From the NCBI GenBank assembly GCA_958295735.1, contig OY282369.1, positions 1,844,161-1,908,160 of the forward strand: a DNA stretch of 64,000 nucleotides. The letters are read 5' to 3'. Positions 8,249 to 15,608 of this stretch are shown here, piece by piece. The stretch comes from an uncultured Candidatus Cenarchaeum sp. (GTDB lineage Archaea > Thermoproteota > Nitrososphaeria > Nitrososphaerales > Nitrosopumilaceae). A program made the translations under genes and the position numbers. The notes beneath the pieces are model-generated. The model saw only the letters and a list, made by a program, of their open reading frames with translations, made no database searches and was not told the origin of the DNA. Position 1 is the stretch's first letter; the number at the start of each line of letters is the position of its first letter.

Positions 8249-9751
8249 ATGATAGATCCCGGATCGACGCCGATGATCGTCGTCGCCCTGCTGGGCACGG
8301 TCGGGGTCGCCCTGCCGCTGATCAGCGTGGCACGCGGCGAGCGCGGCTCCAACTCGTTCTACGCGGCCATATCGCTCGGCGCGCTGGCCGCGGCCATCGG
8401 CTACGTGGGGTATCAGGCGGCGGCCGGGAACGTGGCGCCCGGCGCGCTGCTCTCCGCGGACGTCGTCTCGGACGACGCGTTCGGCGGGTTCTTCGCGATA
8501 GCGATGCTGGCCGTGGCCATAATGACCACGGCCGGCTCGATAAACTACATGCGCAGGATGCAGCACCACGCCGTGTACTATTCGCTCATACTGCTCTCCG
8601 CGATAGGGATGGTGCTCGTGGCGTATTCCACGGATCTCGTGATGCTGTTCGTCGCCTGGGAGCTGATGAGCATACCCACGTACGTCCTCGCCGGCTTCCA
8701 CAAGAGGAACCCCTCGTCCAACGAGGCGGCCATCAAGTACTTCCTGTTCGGCGCGCTGGCCTCGGCCGTCATAATATACGGCATATCCATAGCGTACGGG
8801 CTCACCGGCTCGACCAACATAGCCGAGGTGGTGCGCGGGTTCGCGGCGCTCGATCCGTCGATGGTCCCCCTGGCCCTGCTGGCCGCCGGCCTGTTCATAG
8901 CCGGGTTCGGCTTCAAGATGGGGCTGGTGCCGTTCCACATGTGGCTGCCGGACGCGTACGAGGGCTCGCCCCCGCCCGTCGCGGCCCTCCTGGCGGCCGG
9001 CACCAAGAAGGCCGGGTTCGCCGCCGCGCTCCGCGTCGTGGTGATGGGCGCCGTGGCGCTGAACCTGGACTGGACGCTGGCCCTCGGGATAATCGCCGTG
9101 ATGACCATGACCGTGGGCAACGTGGCCGCCATCATGCAGCGCAACCTGGCGAGGATGCTGGCGTACTCCAGCATCGGGCACGCCGGGTACATCCTCATAG
9201 GCCTGGCGGTGGCCCCGTTCTCGGCAACCGGCTCGACGGGGGCCATGTTCCACGTGCTCAACCACGCCGTGATGAAGGGGGCCGCGTTCATCGCGGTAGC
9301 CGGGATAGTGACCACGCTGGCCGTCACCCACCTGGACAAGCTGAAGGGGCTGGGCCGGCGCATGCCGATCACGGCCCTCGGGCTCACCGTCTCGCTGCTG
9401 GCGCTGGCCGGCGTGCCCCCGCTCAACGGGTTCTGGAGCAAGCTCGTGCTGTTCGGCAGCGCGATCGACGCCGGCTCGGCCTCGGCGGCCGCCTCGTGGG
9501 CGCCGTGGCTGGCGGTGGCCGGCGTCCTGAACAGCGCGCTGTCCCTGGCGTACTACGGCTGGATCATACGCAAGATGTACTTTGAGGGCGAGGAGGAGAA
9601 GCGCGTCCGCTCGGAGCCCCGCTCCGTCGTGGCCGTGATGGTCTTCTCGATGCTGTTCATGGTGGGGTTCGGCGTGTACCCCGATCCCATAATACAGTTC
9701 GCCGAGTTCGCCGCGCCCGCCTTTTCGGCCGGCGCCGGAATCGTGCCCTGA
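8249..9751 (+). CDS. nuoN: Complex I antiporter-like subunit N (NuoN)
   Basis: Third antiporter-like subunit and last gene of the nuo operon. The 500-residue product starts MIDPGSTPMIVVALLG. Landmarks: LFVAWELMSIPTYVLAGF, GFKMGLVPFHMWLPDAYEG and LAYSSIGHAGYILIGLA. No closer in-frame start lies in the 64-base gap after nuoL. The last codons and stop (coding FSAGAGIVP) reappear downstream as the seed of a repeat array (see 9722-10210), so the 3' end has been copied repeatedly while the coding frame stayed intact. Confidence 0.95.
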   Translation: MIDPGSTPMIVVALLGTVGVALPLISVARGERGSNSFYAAISLGALAAAIGYVGYQAAAGNVAPGALLSADVVSDDAFGGFFAIAMLAVAIMTTAGSINYMRRMQHHAVYYSLILLSAIGMVLVAYSTDLVMLFVAWELMSIPTYVLAGFHKRNPSSNEAAIKYFLFGALASAVIIYGISIAYGLTGSTNIAEVVRGFAALDPSMVPLALLAAGLFIAGFGFKMGLVPFHMWLPDAYEGSPPPVAALLAAGTKKAGFAAALRVVVMGAVALNLDWTLALGIIAVMTMTVGNVAAIMQRNLARMLAYSSIGHAGYILIGLAVAPFSATGSTGAMFHVLNHAVMKGAAFIAVAGIVTTLAVTHLDKLKGLGRRMPITALGLTVSLLALAGVPPLNGFWSKLVLFGSAIDAGSASAAASWAPWLAVAGVLNSALSLAYYGWIIRKMYFEGEEEKRVRSEPRSVVAVMVFSMLFMVGFGVYPDPIIQFAEFAAPAFSAGAGIVP

Positions 9752-10210
9752 TCCCGCGCGGCGAACTACGTGGCGCTGTCCCTGCGCGGCGATTTTCGGC
9801 CGGCGCCGGAATCGTGCCCCGATCCCGCCCCGCCGGCGCCTAGATCTGGCGCGTCGATCCGCCCCGCCGGCGCCGGAATCGTGCCCCGATCCCGCCCCGC
9901 CGGCGCCTAGATCTGGCGCGTCGATCCGCCCCGCCGGCGCCTAGATCTGGCGCGTCGATCCGCCCCGCCGGCGCCGGAATCGTGCCCCGATCCCGCCCCG
10001 CCGGCGCCTAGATCTGGCGCGTCGATCCGCCCCGCCGGCGCCGGAATCGTGCCCCGATCCCGCCCCGCCGGCGCCTAGATCTGGCGCGTCGATCCGCCCC
10101 GCCGGCGCCGGAATCGTGCCCCGATCCCGCCCCGCCGGCGCCTAGATCTGGCGCGTCGATCCGCCCCGCCGGCGCCGGAATCGTGCCCTGATCCCGCCCC
10201 GCCGGCGCCG
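9722..10210. repeat. Tandem array derived from the nuoN 3' end
   Basis: Two alternating units of about 33-34 bases share the core CCCCGCCGGCGCC. Unit B continues GGAATCGTGCCCCGATCCCG and is a copy of the nuoN terminus including the stop context, with TGA changed to CGA in most copies. Unit A continues TAGATCTGGCGCGTCGATCC. From about 9793 the order reads B-A-B-A-A-B-A-B-A-B-A-B, and the last B (about 10165-10197) again has the TGA form. No gene is visible between nuoN and the prenyl synthase (9752-10294); the array fills nearly all of it. Confidence 0.9.
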
Positions 10211-10294
10211 CAGCCCCGCCCGCGGGCCGCCAGGCGCGGCGGGGCCCGCGGGCGGCGCGGACGAGGCGGGCGCGCCCTTCCCGGAGGCGGCAGC

Positions 10295-11155
10295 CTACCC
10301 GTTCAGCACGGTGAGGTCTATGAGCGTCTCCAGGCCGCGCTTGGCCTTCCCGTCGGGGACCCGGCGCAGCCCCGCCCCCGCCTTGGACGAGTAGTCCCTC
10401 AGCATGCCGTCCATCCTCTCGAACACGCCCCTGGGGTTCTTGCTGCCCCTCAGCAGCGTGTTGAACACCTTGTCCTCGTTCTTCCAGTCGGTAAGATCGT
10501 CCCGTATCTGGTAGGCTATGCCCAGGTTCCTGCCGAACTCGGTGAAGGCCTCTACCTGCTCCTGCGTGCCCCCGCCCATCACCGCGCCTATGCGCGCGGC
10601 CACCTCGAACGCGGTCGCCGTCTTGTACTCGATGACCCTCAGGTAGTCGTCGAACGTGACGTCCCCGCCCCTGCCCAGCCGCATCTCGATCATCTCGCCC
10701 TCGCTCATCAGCATCGCGGTGGTGGCGAGATCCTTGGTGATCCTCGGGTCGTTCAGCTTTGAGGATATGTTCAGTATGAGGCCCAGCACGAAGTCGCCCG
10801 TCAGTATGCCCGCGTCCCGGCCGTACTTTGCGTGGAACGGCTTGCCGCCCCTGCGCACCGTCTCGTCGTCTATGATGTCGTCGTGTATGACGGACTCGGT
10901 GTGCAGGAGCTCCACCGCGCACGCGGCGGTGTACGCGTTGCCGTCGGCCCGGCCGCCCCTGACGCACTCGGCGGCGAGCGCCAGTATGACGGGCCTTATC
11001 CTCTTGCCCCCCGCGACGGCGTGCCTGAGCGGCTCCACGAGCTCCGATCCGGAGTACATCCGGAGCTCGGACTCTAGTGCCGCGTTGATCCTACCCACGT
11101 ACTCGCCGTACGCGCCCAAAAGCGGAACCGCTTCGGCGCCGCTGCCATTATCCAA
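10295..11155 (-). CDS. idsA: Geranylgeranyl/farnesyl diphosphate synthase-like prenyltransferase
   Basis: Trans-isoprenyl diphosphate synthase that makes the C20 (or longer) precursor of archaeal ether lipids. Motifs in the 286-residue product: first Asp-rich motif HDDIIDDETVRRGGKP, basic GGKRIRP near the N-terminus, and second Asp-rich motif RDDLTDWKNEDK. The TTG at 11155 is chosen because a TATA-like element (reading TTTAATTA on this strand, about 11188-11197) lies the usual distance upstream. Longer readings would run into the tRNA-Glu gene. Product chain length cannot be told from the sequence by eye. Confidence 0.88.
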   Translation of the reverse strand: MDNGSGAEAVPLLGAYGEYVGRINAALESELRMYSGSELVEPLRHAVAGGKRIRPVILALAAECVRGGRADGNAYTAACAVELLHTESVIHDDIIDDETVRRGGKPFHAKYGRDAGILTGDFVLGLILNISSKLNDPRITKDLATTAMLMSEGEMIEMRLGRGGDVTFDDYLRVIEYKTATAFEVAARIGAVMGGGTQEQVEAFTEFGRNLGIAYQIRDDLTDWKNEDKVFNTLLRGSKNPRGVFERMDGMLRDYSSKAGAGLRRVPDGKAKRGLETLIDLTVLNG

Positions 11156-11201
11156 CCGCAGGCCCGGCGGGGACGGCCCGCCGTTGCTAATTAAACCTTG
11201 G

Positions 11202-11292
11202 TGCTCCCGCCGGGACTTCCATCTGGGGATTTTGGACCCGGGATCACTGCCTTGAAAGGGCAGTATGCTTGACCGGACTACACCACAGGAGC
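11202..11292 (-). tRNA. tRNA-Glu (anticodon UUC) with a non-canonical insert in the T arm
   Basis: On the minus strand the acceptor 5' strand GCTCCTG pairs with 3' CGGGAGC (one T-G wobble), followed by discriminator A; CCA is not encoded. The anticodon stem is CTGCC/GGCAG around loop CTTTCAA, giving anticodon TTC. The T stem CCGGG/CCCGG is present, but 22 bases instead of 7 lie between its strands. Removing about 15 bases (AAAATCCCCAGATGG) restores a 7-base loop. This is best read as a non-canonical archaeal tRNA intron. The boundary is inferred, and the mature loop would read TCCAAGT, which lacks the usual T55. Confidence 0.88.
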
Positions 11293-11313
11293 ACGGTGGC
11301 CCCCGCCGGGCTC

Positions 11314-11323
11314 CATATTTAAA
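11314..11323 (-). promoter_or_regulatory. TATA box of tRNA-Glu
   Basis: Reads TTTAAATATG on the minus strand, centred about 27 bases before the first base of the tRNA, the standard archaeal spacing. Confidence 0.7.
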
Positions 11324-11575
11324 GCGGTACGGGATCCGCGCGCGCCGCCGCATCGGAAAAACCGGAGCCCGCGCGCCGCCCGCCCGCGCGCCCCCTGACT
11401 GCGAGGCCGGGGCGCGGCGGCTCCGCGCTCCTCCCGCCGGTCCCCCCGGGACCCGCCCGCCTGCCCGCGCCGCCCGGCGCCCGCCGATGCGGCGCGGCCT
11501 GGCGGCATCAGCCGTCCCGCCCGCCGGCAGCCCGCCCACGGTTCTGGGCGCGTCCGGCGGATGCTTGTCGGCAAG
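11324..11575. other. Intergenic, no feature seen
   Basis: About 250 bases of G+C-rich sequence between the tRNA-Glu promoter and the CADD-like gene promoter. No convincing ORF, tRNA or repeat family member was recognised. Confidence 0.5.
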
Positions 11576-11605
11576 ATTTTATTACCGCTGGCCTGCCGGC
11601 CGCGC

Positions 11606-12259
11606 ATGGGACGCTCGCTGGCGGACAGCATAGACCTCATGGTGGAGCGGCGGAGCCTCCTGGACCACCCGTTCTACCAGAAATGGTCGGAGGGCACCCT
11701 GCCCGTGGAGGCGCTGGCGCTGTACTCCCGCGAGTACTACCTGCTGGTGAGGGCGATTCCCGAGATGATGTCGCCGATCATAGCCGCGGCCCCGGCCTGC
11801 GCGGTGGCTGAACTCGAGGCCAACCGGCAGGAGGAGCACGATCACATACGCCTGTGGGAGGAGTTCGCCGGATCGCTGCACGTGGGCCGCGACGAGCTGC
11901 GCCGCGGCGGCGGGCTGGAAAAGACCGTGCGGGCAGTGGCGGACCTCAGGGCCCTCGCGGCCACCTGCATCGGCGGCGCCTGCGCCATGTACGCGCTGGA
12001 AAAGGAGATACCGAAGATCAGCGCCGCAAAGCTGGACGGGCTGGCCAAGTTCTACGGGATAGACGGCGAGCGGGAGACCGAGTACTTTAGGCTGCACACG
12101 GAGGCCGACGTCAGGCACGCCGCCTCGTGGCGGGCGCTCATAGGCGACGCGGAAGCGGGCGGCGGGCCGGAGGCGGCGAGGCTGGGCGAGGATGCCGCAT
12201 CGAGATCCATCTCGGCGCAGCACCTCCTGCTTGACTCGTGCCTCGAGGCCGGTTGCTGA
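11606..12259 (+). CDS. TenA/PqqC/CADD-like heme-oxygenase-fold protein
   Basis: All-helical protein of the heme-oxygenase-like superfamily. Visible family features: HPFYQKWSEGTLPVEALALY near the N-terminus, an E-x-x-E-E-H-D-H stretch (about residue 70), and a late HTEADVRHA. These acidic and His residues match the metal ligands of CADD/PqqC-type iron enzymes. CADD of Chlamydia and a Nitrosomonas homologue supply p-aminobenzoate; TenA members act in thiamine salvage. Which applies here is undecided. The ATG at 11606 is preferred because a TATA box (TTTTATTA, about 11577) lies 27 bases upstream, so earlier in-frame starts would not be transcribed. Confidence 0.72.
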   Translation: MGRSLADSIDLMVERRSLLDHPFYQKWSEGTLPVEALALYSREYYLLVRAIPEMMSPIIAAAPACAVAELEANRQEEHDHIRLWEEFAGSLHVGRDELRRGGGLEKTVRAVADLRALAATCIGGACAMYALEKEIPKISAAKLDGLAKFYGIDGERETEYFRLHTEADVRHAASWRALIGDAEAGGGPEAARLGEDAASRSISAQHLLLDSCLEAGC

Positions 12260-12352
12260 GCCCGGCCGGGGCGGCGCGGCAGCGGGCGCGCGCGCAGGCC
12301 CGCGCCCGCCGTTGCCGGGCGCGGTTCCGGCCCGTACGCGGGCGCGTGCGCA

Positions 12353-12364
12353 TAAATTTTATAC
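12353..12364 (+). promoter_or_regulatory. TATA box of tRNA-Met
   Basis: AT-rich TAAATTTTATAC in otherwise G+C-rich sequence, centred about 28 bases before the tRNA 5' end. Confidence 0.7.
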
Positions 12365-12386
12365 CGAGCGGCGCCCCGAGCGCGCG

Positions 12387-12460
12387 GGGCCCGTAACTCA
12401 GCTTGGTAGAGTAACCGACTCATAATCGGTGAGCCGTGAGATCGAAGCTCGCCGGGCCCA
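12387..12460 (+). tRNA. tRNA with CAU anticodon (Met, possibly Ile2)
   Basis: 74-base cloverleaf: acceptor GGGCCCG pairs with CGGGCCC, discriminator A. The D arm includes CAGCTTGGTAGAG, the anticodon stem ACCGA/TCGGT encloses loop CTCATAA (anticodon CAT), and the T arm reads GCTCGCC after ATCGA. No intron and no encoded CCA. CAU tRNAs can be elongator Met, initiator Met or lysidine/agmatidine-modified Ile; identity elements were not resolved by eye. Just upstream (about 12305-12345) is a partial copy of dispersed repeat family 1. Confidence 0.92.
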
Positions 12461-12498
12461 CCCACACGCTCTTGGAGCCTTCCGCCGGCGCGCGCTCC

Positions 12499-12508
12499 AT
12501 ATTTAACG
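12499..12508 (+). promoter_or_regulatory. TATA box of predicted C/D box sRNA
   Basis: ATATTTAACG centred near 12503, about 27 bases before the expected sRNA 5' end near 12530. No protein gene begins at that distance (the only ATG opens a 7-codon frame), so a non-coding transcript is the natural product. Confidence 0.55.
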
Positions 12509-12525
12509 CGCCGCCCCCGCGCGGC

Positions 12526-12590
12526 ACGGCCGCGATGAAGAATCAGAGTTATGTCTGATGCGTGATGTGAAGGCATTTGTCTGAGCTGCC
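12526..12590 (+). ncRNA. Predicted double-guide C/D box sRNA targeting 23S rRNA
   Basis: Box order fits an archaeal C/D guide: C box GCGATGA (12532-12538), D' CTGA (12555-12558), C' GTGATGT (12562-12568), D CTGA (12581-12584). The C'-D spacing is the canonical 12 bases. Sequence flanking the boxes can pair (GGCCGC with GCTGCC, one mismatch). The D guide GAAGGCATTTGT is complementary over 10 bases to 23S at 43153-43162. The D' guide is complementary over 9 bases to 23S at 43129-43137. By the N+5 rule the predicted 2'-O-methyl sites are A43156 and A43130 (window numbering). Confidence 0.7.
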
Positions 12591-12650
12591 AGACGATCGG
12601 CCGGCGCGCGCCGCGCGGGGCCGCCCGCGCGGGGCCGCGAACCGGCCAGC

Positions 12651-12690
12651 CGCAGGCGCGAAAGCGCCACAGCTGATCCGGATCCGCCCC
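12651..12690 (+). repeat. Dispersed repeat family 2 copy
   Basis: Contains GCGCGAAAGCGCC and CTGATCCGGATCC, the family 2 core also seen at 19350, 32691, 39048, 44382, 58083, 60951 and 62605. This copy leads straight into the 33-base tandem array. Confidence 0.6.
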
Positions 12691-12834
12691 CGGGGCGGGC
12701 TGCCGCCCCCGCACGGCCGCCCCCGGGGCGGGCTGCCGCCCCCGCACGGCCGCCCCCGGGGCGGGCTGCCGCCCCCGCACGGCCGCCCCCGGGGCGGGCT
12801 GCCGCCCCCGCACGGCCGCCCCCGGGGGCGCGCC
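12687..12834 (+). repeat. 33-bp tandem repeat, about 4.5 copies
   Basis: The unit runs CCCCGGGGCGGGCTGCCGCC and then CCCGCACGGCCGC, with copies starting at about 12687, 12720, 12753, 12786 and a partial at 12819. Copies look identical. The array lies between the C/D sRNA and the zinc-ribbon gene. Confidence 0.85.
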
Positions 12835-12884
12835 GGGCCCGCGCCGGCGGTTTCATATAGCTTGGTGTCCTACCGCAGGGCGTG

Positions 12885-13169
12885 ATGGAGCCGAAGAGGA
12901 TATGCAGCGGGCGGTGCAAGGAGTTCCGCGTCAAAAAGCCCGTGGGCCTCGGAAGGTACGAGACCGGCCAGGGGCGCTGCCAGACGTGCGACATATGGAT
13001 AGACCACCACGGGGCGCACCTGAGGGACGGTAGCGCTGCCACGAAAGGATCGGAGGGCTGGTTCTGCAACTGCTGCAACTACCGCGTGAGGCGGAACCCT
13101 AGGAACAAGAAATACAAGGAGAAACTCAGGTCGGCGGCGGCGAGTCTATCACGGAAGCGGGCAGCTTGA
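12885..13169 (+). CDS. Small Cys-rich zinc-ribbon protein
   Basis: 94-residue basic protein with paired cysteines: CSGRCKEF near residue 8, CQTC near 32, and CNCC near 66. Two zinc-binding sites can be built from these. The C-terminus is basic (RRNPRNKKYKEKLR). A TATA-like CATATAG about 30 bases upstream supports ATG 12885 over the in-frame GTG at 12882. This resembles conserved hypothetical proteins of ammonia-oxidising archaea; nucleic-acid binding is inferred only from the zinc sites and charge. The region coding NKKYKEKLRSA is duplicated just downstream. Confidence 0.75.
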   Translation: MEPKRICSGRCKEFRVKKPVGLGRYETGQGRCQTCDIWIDHHGAHLRDGSAATKGSEGWFCNCCNYRVRRNPRNKKYKEKLRSAAASLSRKRAA

Positions 13170-13171
13170 CC

Positions 13172-13224
13172 GGGAACAAGAAATACGAGGAGAAGCCCGG
13201 GTCGGCCTCCGGGCAGGGCGCCTG
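13172..13224 (+). repeat. Diverged copy of the preceding gene's 3' region
   Basis: A 35-base stretch (from AACAAGAAATACGAGGAG) matches 13104 onwards with about five differences. Translated it would read NKKYEEKPGSAS and end at TGA 13222-13224. It lies 71 bases after the original, so it is out of phase and not part of the gene. Confidence 0.75.
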
Positions 13225-13308
13225 ACATGCGCCCCACGGCCGGCGGCAGGCAAGCAATTAATCACGGCCGGCCCCCCGGCGCCCGTTGAAGCCAGGGAGG
13301 CCCGCCCG

Positions 13309-14412
13309 GTGATCGGCGCCGTCGGCGAGGAGGCGATAGCCGTGGTCACCTCCGAGTTCAGGGTCGACGCGATAGGCAGGACGCCGAAGAACATCCAGTT
13401 CCGCATACTGGACGAAGGCTCGTTCAAGCGCAGGTTCGCCGACCTGGCGCGCAGGCTGGAGGCCAAGGACTTCCTGTGCAGGGCAGAGGTGGTGAACGGG
13501 CGCCTGTTCGTGCAGGTGGTGCGCATGAAGCCGGGGGGGTCAGGGAGGAGGAGGTGGCTCGCCGGGGCGTGGGTGCCGCGGCTGCTCTTCGCGGCGGTGG
13601 TGGCGTTCGTGATGGTGGACGGCTACTACCGGACGCTGGACGCGAACGCGGTGGTGCACGTGGGCGATCCGCTGGAGATGGCCGCCGCGTACACGCTGGC
13701 GCTGCTGGGCATACTGGGGGCGCACGAGGCGGGGCATCTGGCCGCCTCCAGGCTCCACGGCATAAGGACCTCGTGGCCCTACTTCATACCGGGGATCCCC
13801 GTGGTGGCGATACCGACGTTCGGCGCGTTCATCAGGTCCCGGAGCCTGACCATAAACCGCGAGATACTGTTCGACATAGCCGTGGCCGGCCCCGTGGCGG
13901 GGCTGGCGGTCGCGGTGCTGGTCGCCCTCTACGCCGCGCACGAGGCACCCGTGATACCTCCCGAGCTGGCCGCCCTGCCTCCGGGGGAGTCTGGGCTGGC
14001 GGAGTGGTCGCACGGCCAGCCCCTCCTGATGGCGGCCGCGCTGGCCGCTTTCGGCAAGGGCGGGGAGGGCCAGGACGTGCTGTTCACGCCCCTCATGTTC
14101 GCCGCGTGGCTGGGCTTCCTCATAACTTTCCTCAACATGCTGCCGGCGTGGCAGCTGGACGGCGGCCACATGGCGCGCACCATGATGGGGGAAAAGCGGC
14201 ACCGATACGCGACGTTCGCCAGCTTGGGCGTGCTGGTGCTGCTCAACTACTGGATGATGGCCCTGCTCATACTGGCGCTGAGCGCCCGCAACCCCGCCGC
14301 GCGCCCGCTGGACGACGTGTCGCCGCTGCCGCGGGGGAGGCGCAGGTCGTACGCGGCGGTAGTGGCCATGGCGGTGCTGTGCGCCCCGCTGCCCTCGTAC
14401 GTCCTACCGTAG
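13309..14412 (+). CDS. Site-2-protease-like membrane metalloprotease (M50 family)
   Basis: Intramembrane zinc protease. The HExxH motif is in LGAHEAGHLAA (about residues 140-150), and the second metal motif is NMLPAWQLDGGH (about 280). Several hydrophobic segments surround them, with the first around residues 85-105. The N-terminal 80 residues form a soluble domain beginning IGAVGEEAIAVVTSEF. GTG 13309 is the only reasonable start, because a TATA-like CAATTAATC sits about 50 bases upstream and no in-frame ATG lies between them. Substrates are unknown. The gene converges with the LarA-like gene, overlapping it by 9 bases. Confidence 0.88.
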   Translation: MIGAVGEEAIAVVTSEFRVDAIGRTPKNIQFRILDEGSFKRRFADLARRLEAKDFLCRAEVVNGRLFVQVVRMKPGGSGRRRWLAGAWVPRLLFAAVVAFVMVDGYYRTLDANAVVHVGDPLEMAAAYTLALLGILGAHEAGHLAASRLHGIRTSWPYFIPGIPVVAIPTFGAFIRSRSLTINREILFDIAVAGPVAGLAVAVLVALYAAHEAPVIPPELAALPPGESGLAEWSHGQPLLMAAALAAFGKGGEGQDVLFTPLMFAAWLGFLITFLNMLPAWQLDGGHMARTMMGEKRHRYATFASLGVLVLLNYWMMALLILALSARNPAARPLDDVSPLPRGRRRSYAAVVAMAVLCAPLPSYVLP

Positions 14413-15522
14413 GAGCAGGCGGGCTCCGTCGGCCACCACCGCCACCTTCTGCCTCTGCCCCATGGTGCGCAGTATGTGGTCCATGGCCCGCTTTGCGCCG
14501 CCGAGCGGGACCATCCCCAGCCCCTTCGCGTAGAACTCGGGCAGGGCGGAGACCAGGCCTATCTGGAACCCGCGGCCGGCCGCATCCCGAAGGAACAGAA
14601 GGTCCTCCATCCCGTCCGTGTAGCGCGCCGGGCTCTCCAGGCCTCCCAGGCCGTCCTCCCACCCCTCGGCCCGCGCCCTGAGCGCCGCCGAGCCCAGGCC
14701 CCCGCCGGACTCGGCCAGCAGCACCGCGATCCCCCCTCCCTTCGAGGCGTCCACCGCCCCCTGGCAGCTCCACAGGGAGTTGAGGGCGCGCGAGAGCGTC
14801 GAGCTGCTGGCCTCCTTGCCGGTGCTGATCACGACCGCCCTGTGGCGCCCCGCGTCGCGGACGGCGGACGCCTCCATCTCCGTGCGCAGCGAGGCCGTCT
14901 CGGAGGGGTGGCCCACCGCCAGGCCGGCCAGCCCGCCCGGGCCGCCCAGCGCCTCCACGCAGCGCACCTCGAAGCGGCCCGCGAACGAGGCCGCCTCGTC
15001 CAAGCTGGGGACGGCGGCCCCGGGGGCGGGCGCGTTGCCGGCGCGCTTGGCGTACGCGGCCAGCATGTACTCGCCGCCGCCGAAGCGGCGCAGCAGCCTG
15101 CTGGCCACCGTCTCGTACCCGAACAGCCCGTCCATCTCCATCTCGGCCAGGAACACGAGCCTGCCCTCGGGGAGGGCGCCGCCCCCCTCCCCGCCGCCGA
15201 TCTCGCCCGCGGCCGCCCCGCCCGGGAAGGCCGGCCCCCCGCGCGCGGCGGCCCCGTCCGCCAGCACGCGGGGGCGGGGCGCCGACTTACGCTCGCACAT
15301 CGCGAACAGGCGCTCCGCTACCTGCCGCACGGCCGGGGTGTCGTGCAGGACGGCCAGCTCCAGCGGCTCCCCGCCGGGCTCCACGAGCTCGGACAGCTTC
15401 TCGTCGGCCAGCCCGCCGTCCATTCCCTTCCCGTCCTCCAGGCCCACGGTCGCCCCGAGGTTCTCGGCCTTGACGTCCAGCACGACGTCGGCCGCCCCGT
15501 AGTTGAGCCAGATCTCGGGCAT
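14404..15522 (-). CDS. LarA-like (lactate racemase fold) protein lacking clear catalytic residues
   Basis: 372 residues. The N-terminus (IWLNYGAADVVLDVKAENL) resembles the opening strands of LarA, which read roughly YG...L.I...N. The C-terminal 150 residues align by eye with the LarA C-terminal domain: VVISTGKEASSSTLSRAL, then GGGIAVLL, then IGLVSALPEFYAKG and KVAVVADGARLLL. LarA needs His ligands and a cofactor lysine. Here the SDHTRP motif is reduced to LHDTPA, and no GGRK-type lysine motif is apparent. It may therefore be a non-racemase paralogue. ATG 15522 has a TATA box (TTTATTTT) about 25 bases upstream. Assignment is tentative. Confidence 0.5.
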   Translation of the reverse strand: MPEIWLNYGAADVVLDVKAENLGATVGLEDGKGMDGGLADEKLSELVEPGGEPLELAVLHDTPAVRQVAERLFAMCERKSAPRPRVLADGAAARGGPAFPGGAAAGEIGGGEGGGALPEGRLVFLAEMEMDGLFGYETVASRLLRRFGGGEYMLAAYAKRAGNAPAPGAAVPSLDEAASFAGRFEVRCVEALGGPGGLAGLAVGHPSETASLRTEMEASAVRDAGRHRAVVISTGKEASSSTLSRALNSLWSCQGAVDASKGGGIAVLLAESGGGLGSAALRARAEGWEDGLGGLESPARYTDGMEDLLFLRDAAGRGFQIGLVSALPEFYAKGLGMVPLGGAKRAMDHILRTMGQRQKVAVVADGARLLLR

Positions 15523-15608
15523 CGCGGCCCCGGCGCCGGCGGGAAAATAAACCCACGCGCGCTTGGCGGGGCAACACAGATAAGTTTGAAGGGGCGCCTT
15601 TCGCAGGC

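Noticed and set aside
6013-8352. Minus-strand 779-codon frame opposite nuoL
   Set aside because: Arises from high G+C on the opposite strand of a clear nuoL; His/Arg/Pro-rich with no domain.
9793-10210. Possible CRISPR array
   Set aside because: The 33-34 base units alternate directly with no unique spacers, and one unit derives from nuoN; it is a tandem duplication.
11340-11560. N-terminal extension of the prenyl synthase through the tRNA-Glu gene
   Set aside because: The extended frame would overlap the whole tRNA and its promoter; the TTG at 11155 with its own TATA box explains the gene better.
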